NCBI GenBank assembly: GCA_017979445.1
Contig: CM030718.1
Span: forward strand, 24,547,021-24,611,020
Reading direction: 5' to 3'
Source: Akebia trifoliata
Taxonomy: Eukaryota > Streptophyta > Magnoliopsida > Ranunculales > Lardizabalaceae
Length of the DNA: 64,000 nt
The notes beneath the pieces are model-generated. The model was not told the origin of the DNA. It did not search any database and saw only the letters and a list, made by a program, of their open reading frames with translations. The position numbers and the translations under genes were made by a program. This document shows, in pieces, positions 58,160 to 64,000 of the stretch; the first letter of the stretch is position 1; the number at the start of each line of letters is the position of its first letter.

Positions 58160-59120
58160 GTATTTGATTGATTTTTGTAGTATAATTCTTGCTTTCATAT
58201 CATATATTCTGTTTGATTCTGTTCTAGGGCTAGGGTTTTGATGGAAATTGTTCATTAAAGATGGGTTTAAAGCTAGGGTTAATGTCAGGATTTTGGGTGG
58301 TTAGATAAGTTAAATTATGGAAAAGTTTGATCTGACTAACTGGTGTTGGGTTCGATTATGGTTCTAAAGGTATAGTGACAAAGAAATTTGATCACTTTTA
58401 GTTTTTTAGTAAATAAGGTTCCAATTGAGGGAACTCGCATCTGAAATTATTAGGAAAATTTTACCAAGAATTTCCATCCAACTAGAAAAACCTAGCTAAC
58501 TATTGTTTCTACAACAACAACAACAAATCTAGGAATTCTAATGCTTTTAATTAAGTTGGAATTGATGATGATTTCTGTTGTGTGTAGGATTTAGATTTCT
58601 TTGTCAAATTCATTCTTGTTTCTTAATTTTGTAAGGCTTGGGGCTACAATTGTTTCGCCATCTTGATTGGAACCTTTAGTTTCTTTGAGGATGAGCGGTT
58701 GATTCATGCTGGCGGATTTTGGGTATTGTAGGGTTTCATCATCTACCAATTGATGCTTTTGAAAGACTTATGAGCTATTGTACTCTTGAAATTTATTTGC
58801 TTTTTTCGTAGAATTCGTGCTTGTGTAGATGGAAATTTCAGGAGGATGAGACTTCCATGGATTTGGTCTATGTGGTGCTTGCTTGTTAAGTTGTTATATA
58901 ATTATAGTTGTTTTTAATATTTGTGATACAATGTATTATAATAAGGTGTATACATTATATTGTGATCGTGTGAAGATTATGATTATGTTCATGAAGATTA
59001 AGATTATTTTTGACATTTTATATAGATATTAGGTTTAGATTAAATTCTCTAGATTAGGATTGATTGACCTGTAGTTTTCTATTTAAACCTAAGTCTTAAT
59101 GAGATCATGATATGGTGTAT

Positions 59121-59207
59121 CTTTTTTTAAAAATGGGTAAGCTGGACTTGAAACCACTACCTCAAAGTTGTTTTTGCAATGTGTCAAACCAACTGAACTA
59201 TGGATTT
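59121..59207 (-). mobile_element. tRNA-derived SINE (family 1, copy B)
   Basis: On the minus strand, A-box TAGTTCAGTTGG (59189-59200) and B-box GGTTTCAAGTCC (59144-59155), with the same spacing and GACACATTGCAA / CAACTTTGAGGT interior as 23660-23754, and an A-rich tail. It lies in the 5' UTR intron of gene 4. Confidence 0.7.
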
Positions 59208-59807
59208 ATATTTTTGTGATTCTTTTGTAAAGGGATTCAAGCATCTATTAGTTGATGTTTTCTTAAGGAAGCTTCATTTGGAACTACTTTAGGGGCTTAT
59301 TAGTACATGTTTGGCTCTCGTCAAATTTTTTTTATGTGTTTGTACTTTGTTTTTTATGGATGAATTTTCTTTAAATGCTCAACTTGGGTTTGATATCTTT
59401 AGTCATGCACTTCTCTTCAGTTCTAAGAACTTTAAGAGTTTGGGTAATTGATTTTAGTTCTTAGGGTTTACAAATCCCCCAGTTTTATGGATTTTATTTC
59501 TTTTTATATTGATGCCAAAAATTTTGATGATTCAATTAATAATTAATATATTTGGGACCCAACTGCACCTATAATTTTTGGGGCCTTTTCTCTTGCTCTC
59601 TCACCTTAACTTAGATTTTGTGAAAGATTTCTTGAGCATATAAAATTTGAATTTTTTTTTTTTTTTTTTTTTATAACTATTTGCGGTTTGTACTTGTTGG
59701 TTTTTTCTATTTTTTCAAGTTTTATATGTTGTCCAAATAAAGATGCTATGAGGATTTTCTTGTTTATATCTCTCTTGGCTTTGTGCAGGTAAAGCCGCTT
59801 TGTAGAA

Positions 59808-61818
59808 ATGGAGATTTTCTTTAGAGGCATAAACAAGGAGTCATCTGAATGTCCCTTTGCTCGTCAAGGTATCCAAAAGTGTCCATTCCTGAGGAACATC
59901 AATGAAACCACTAACTTTTCCTTCTCCTCGCCAATGAATATGTCAATGCCTGTAAGTTCACCTCCCTTTTACCCTTTCCTTCTCTTTCAAAGATCTTTTT
60001 TTACTTGTCTTTGTATATCATTTTGTCATCTTTAGTTTACTATTATAATGAAAGAAGGCGGAGTACAGTTGGTCAACACCAATTTTGGATCTCACAATTG
60101 TCTCCACCCTTACTTTAAACTTAATATAATCAGGGTCATTTTGTTCAAAAAACCAAGCAAATTGCAACTCTGGTTAGTTTTCAAAATTATAAAAATACCA
60201 TTTTTACTATATAATCTTCAAAAACCCTTTAATCGATATTTTAAATTACAAAGAAGCCCTTTTGATATGTGTGTTTGCACATGCCACCTTCTACTTCATC
60301 TTAATTCCAAAATAGACGGCAACATAATTTCCTAATGACCTAGCCGGTGTTTACCCATATTCAGGGGATGTGTTTATCTATCAATTGACGTTTTTGATCC
60401 TTAAATATTTTGTTCTATCTTTTCTTCAGGTACGAGGAGCAAAAGGTCCAATTTTTGAAGATGGTCCCAATTTTGATATGGCATTTAGGCTTTTCCATGG
60501 GAGTGACGGAGTGGTCCCACTCTCGGGAAGATCATTCTTACATTCCGAAGATTTGGAGTCTGAGCCTGCGCCACCCAAGTTCAATCCCTTAGCAGCAAAG
60601 GCGGCTACCATTAGTCTTTCAGCCTTCGGACCGGGAGGACCCTTCAGCTTTGATTCATTCTCCGAGAACTGGAAGAAGCAGATAAAGAAATCCAAATCCT
60701 CCAAGAAAGAACCTTCACAGGTAAACGAATATCATTGTTATAAACAAGGCCAACGTCTTCAAACCATTGTTTCAAAACTCAGTTTGACATTTCGTCTTAT
60801 CACATTCATGGATGAGACCAAGTCTTCTCGGATGAGATAAACCAATGAACTCGGTTTACAATTATTTATTCATATATATGTATGTGTGATTTTGTTTTTA
60901 CAAAAATAAGGTAGATTAGAAAATGTTGAGACGTAAAATTATATTTTATTTGGATAATATGTATTTAAATTCTAAAAATCATAATTAAAATATACAAAAA
61001 TCCCAGTTGACTCTCCTGAGTTTTACTGACTCGAACGAGATTTTAAAAATCTCATCCGAGTCATCTCGTTTATCTCTCGAGATCCTGCACTGTTGGAACG
61101 CCACATCTATCTGTCTTATTCATGGACGAGATTTGAAACTATGCTCCAAACTTCCGTCTTTTCATCTCCTAACAGTAGTTCCTTTATGTCTCAGGGTGGA
61201 GATTCATCACACGAGGCATTGGGTAATGAGTGGTTGGAAACAGGAAACTGCCCGATTGCAAAATCGTATCAGGCAGTTAGCAGAGTACTTCCACTTGTAG
61301 CAAAGGCTCTACAGCCCCCACCAGGAATGAAAATTAAGTGCCCACCTGCAGTGGTCGCGGCTCGGGCAGCACTCGCCCGGACAGCCCTTGTGAAGACCGT
61401 CCGCCCACAGACTCTGCCCACAAAAATGCTAGTGATTGGTGTCTTGGGCATGGCTGCCAATGTCCCATTAGGAATATGGAGGGAGCATACAAAGAAGTTC
61501 TCACCGTCATGGTTTGTAGCGGTGCACGCGGCTGTGCCCTTAATAGCCATGCTTAGAAAGTCCGTCTTGATGCCTAAGACGGCAATGGCCTTTACTATTG
61601 CAGCCTCGGTCTTGGGACAAGTCATAGGTTCTAGAGCTGAGCGAACTCGGTTAAAAGCAGTGGCAGAGAAACAAGCACAGATGAGAGCCGACATTGGTGG
61701 GTCTAGTCAATTTGAAATTGGTGGCCTTAAAAATAGACATTGTAGTGAGATCACGGTGTGGGATCCACTTCTGCCCAAAATGACTGGGCCTTCTTCGAAA
61801 GGTGATGTTTGTTATTGA
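59808..61818 (+). CDS. Conserved plant protein of unknown function with hydrophobic segments
   Basis: Exons 59808-59951, 60430-60720 and 61195-61818, all GT-AG and phase 0, give 352 residues; a 5' UTR intron precedes them. The N-terminus has two Cys-Pro pairs (SECPFARQGIQKCPFLR). The middle is Ser/Pro-rich (AFGPGGPFSFDSFSENWKKQ). The C-terminal half is conserved-looking: LGNEWLETGNCPIAKSYQAV, QPPPGMKIKCPPAVVAARAA, then hydrophobic stretches MLVIGVLGMAANVPLGIW, WFVAVHAAVPLIAML and MAFTIAASVLGQVIG, suggesting a membrane protein. It resembles uncharacterised plant proteins I remember, but no function is known to me. AATAAA at 61965 may be the poly-A signal. Minus-strand frames across the last exon are shadows. 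Confidence 0.85.
60757..61145. mobile_element. MITE of the CATGGTTTTTAAA family in the last intron of gene 4
   Basis: Left ACCATTGTTTCAAAACTCAG and right GACGAGATTTGAAACTATG are degenerate inverted ends; the interior has CATGGATGAGACCAAGTC and TCTCATCCGAGTCATCTCG. It occupies most of the 474-bp intron and stops about 50 bp before the exon at 61195. Confidence 0.6.
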
Positions 61819-61974
61819 TGTTATTCTTGTGATCTGATGGTCAGTCATACTGTGTTCTTGTAGTGTTTGTTTTGTAAGACTTCATGCATTTCATGTTATG
61901 TTACGTTTGCGAGTGTAGTCGAAGAAACCCCAAAAAGAATGTAGAAGGGGAGGAAGAAAAAGGAAATAAAAATT

Positions 61975-63795
61975 GTTAATTTGTTTAGTAATGGGTTGGC
62001 AGCAGCATTTATACCATTAAGTTTTAGGGTCTTCAACTAAAGATTAATGTATTTTGTAAAAAGACCAAAGTACCCATGGCACAACATTTAGTCTCCTTTT
62101 ACTGCTATGACCATTTGTACTGTTTAAGCAAATGGTGGTCTATCTATACAACCAATCTCTCTTTTTTGCTCTTAATTTCAAGTTGGTTGGAAACTACTTA
62201 TAAATTGCTTTTAATTCAAACAAGAGTACCATGTTTCTTGAGTATTTTCAGACATTATAAAATGGTGTGTGTAGTGGTATTGGATGCCATCGATTCTTCG
62301 AGATTTACTCTTAATAATCGATCTTCATTGTTCTTAATGCATATAAATAATCAAAAATCATACGTAAAAATAATCAAAGAAAGAAGGAAAAGAGGAGAGA
62401 AAAAAAAAAAAACATAATATTTGATTACGGGATTCGTCCTAAAATCGAATTACGTCATCGGGTTCCGATGAGTAATTTCATGATTCTTCAAGTCATTACA
62501 AGATCTACATAACTTAGTCTCCTTTACCTTTTTTCCTCCTCCCAAGATCCTCATCTCCTTCTACCTAATAATTCTCCTTATATAAATAGAAAGTAAAATC
62601 TTAAAAAGAAAGTAAAATCATTTATGATTTTCTATAAAATCTATTCTTATCTAGAAACAGATATTTTTTAGTCAATTAGGAAATTTTCATTTTTAGATAA
62701 GATTACAATCTTAACCAAATAAAATCTAATCTAAAATATAACAATCAATGCCTCGAGATATGCATTAATTGTCGGGTGATTGATCATTGATATTCGCTTT
62801 ATTTACATCACGTGTCTAATACCAATTTTACCATCTACAGTACGTAAACTCAATGATCTCTCTGTAAGTAGTGCTCTTGCACCATTTCAAAGTGACTTCA
62901 ACTAGAGTATTTGATTTTTTACTTTTTTTTTTCTTTTTTGATAGGTATGTTTGTTTTGATATTTTGCATCTACAAATGGGAAGAAATTAATTATTATAAT
63001 GAGGTAATAATATCTTAATTATCATAATGAGAAACATGAGTTCTGTTGCCACGAATTCACATTGCTTTACTCTTTTTTTTGGAAAGAAAAAATTTACTAA
63101 ATCTCCTATTAAGTAATCACACAAAACTTAGAGACTATTTAAAAAGAAACCCTTCCACGAGGATCCTTTAAGTAATTTTTCCTTTAATAAACCCGAACAC
63201 ATGATAAAAGGTGTCAAACTACAATGGAAAATTTCTTTAGAGTTAAGGAACAAAGTCCGCCGACTTCCAAAAAGAAAAGATCAACTTAATCTAAGAAAAG
63301 GCAATAACAAAAATTGAATAAGAAAAATGACCCAGATGAAATTACGATGAATGAGTAAATGATTAGCTAATTCATCACTAACTTCATGTAGAGAACAAAA
63401 TTACATTGAAATGATACCCTAGGCAATGACATTATCCATGTCAAATTTTTTCTAAGTCGATAACTAAATTAAAAATACCATCTTGGAAGGAACCCTAGAG
63501 CCCCACATCAGGATATGAGATATGGAATGGATAAAGGCAATAGTAGAGAGATTTGACAAAGAAGTCTTCACCCTACTTTTAACCGACACACTATGGTTTC
63601 TCTTCCAAGGGAAAAATGAGGCAAAGAGTTGGTCGATAAGGTTTAAAAATAAACTCAGATCTAAATAGGATGAAATTGTTAGAAGGCTCCTCTAATGTAT
63701 TCTGCATTTTTTCACACTTGATTCCTCTGAGGTTTTAGTACTCTATTCTTTGCCATTATGCATTTTTCAGGATTTTCTATGTTATTTTAATATAA
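61975..63795. other. Spacer after gene 4, no gene seen
   Basis: AT-rich; 63240-63700 has weak gene-like codon structure but no motif I recognise. An A tract lies at 62400-62413. Small frames (62076-62417) are not supported. Confidence 0.4.
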
Positions 63796-63799
63796 ATTA

Positions 63800-63985
63800 A
63801 GTCATGATTTTCTGACGCCCCATATGTCGACATACGCCCCCTGACATGGCATGGGCTAAAACCATAAATTTTTCCCTCGGGATACACAACTGCACATCCC
63901 ATAAATATGCCCAGTAGTGTATCCCGAAGAAAATAATCTATGGTTTTAGCACATGCCACGTCAAGGAAGAGCACATATGGGGGCA
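63800..63985. mobile_element. MITE of the GAGTCGTGAT family at the right edge
   Basis: GTCATGATTTTCTGACGCCC and ATACGCCCCCTGACATGGCA at the left face ATGCCACGTCAAGGAAGAGC and ATATGGGGGCATGTATCTGA at the right; the centre has CCCTCGGGATACACAACTGC and its partner. A frame on the minus strand across it is not a gene. Confidence 0.65.
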
Positions 63986-64000
63986 TGTATCTGAGCGAGC

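Noticed and set aside
61269..61694. 141-codon open frame on the minus strand
   Set aside because: It is antisense to the last exon of gene 4 and encodes no known motif; the + frame has phase-matched introns and conserved-looking sequence.

Overview
The window is nuclear DNA of a flowering plant, most likely a eudicot. It is AT-rich, its genes are split into short exons by introns of up to about 9 kb, and introns and spacers are filled with plant-type transposable elements. I cannot name the species. Four protein-coding genes can be read, all on the + strand; exon limits were worked out by hand from GT/GC...AG sites, codon phase and remembered family sequence. (1) About 1-18510 is the 3' two thirds of a SIZ1-type SUMO E3 ligase (PINIT domain, SP-RING, SUMO-interacting motif); its SAP and PHD exons lie left of the window. 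(2) About 21.8-38.8 kb is a taxilin-family coiled-coil gene of 11 coding exons, with a frame break in the first. (3) 40469-48505 is a three-exon PLAC8-family gene of the cell number regulator 8 type. (4) About 57.95-61.97 kb is a four-exon plant gene of unknown function with hydrophobic segments.

The most striking structure is the last SIZ1 intron (9338-18388). It holds a decayed Ty1-copia retrotransposon (minus strand) split by a 6.1-kb PIF/Harbinger DNA transposon (10416-16536). Both Harbinger genes, the DDE transposase and the Myb/SANT-like partner, read through without a break once their introns are removed, and a TAA target-site duplication flanks the element.

Other mobile DNA: LINE reverse-transcriptase remnants; three complete TRIM retrotransposons of two families, each with a 5-bp target-site duplication; tRNA-related SINEs; a Mutator-like MITE with a 9-bp duplication; hAT-like MITEs with 8-bp duplications; Stowaway-like TA-flanked MITEs; large foldback palindromes; and a roughly 1.1-kb repeat present twice, one copy carrying a nested hAT-like insertion that the other lacks.

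The four host genes do not form a pathway. SIZ1 acts in nuclear SUMO conjugation, taxilins in vesicle traffic and syntaxin binding, and PLAC8 proteins at membranes. I found no CRISPR array, operon, rRNA gene or functional tRNA gene. Nothing here is convincingly a wholly new system; the leads worth following are the apparently intact Harbinger, the taxilin frame break, the GC-AG intron in the PLAC8 gene, and MITEs sitting close to splice acceptors.
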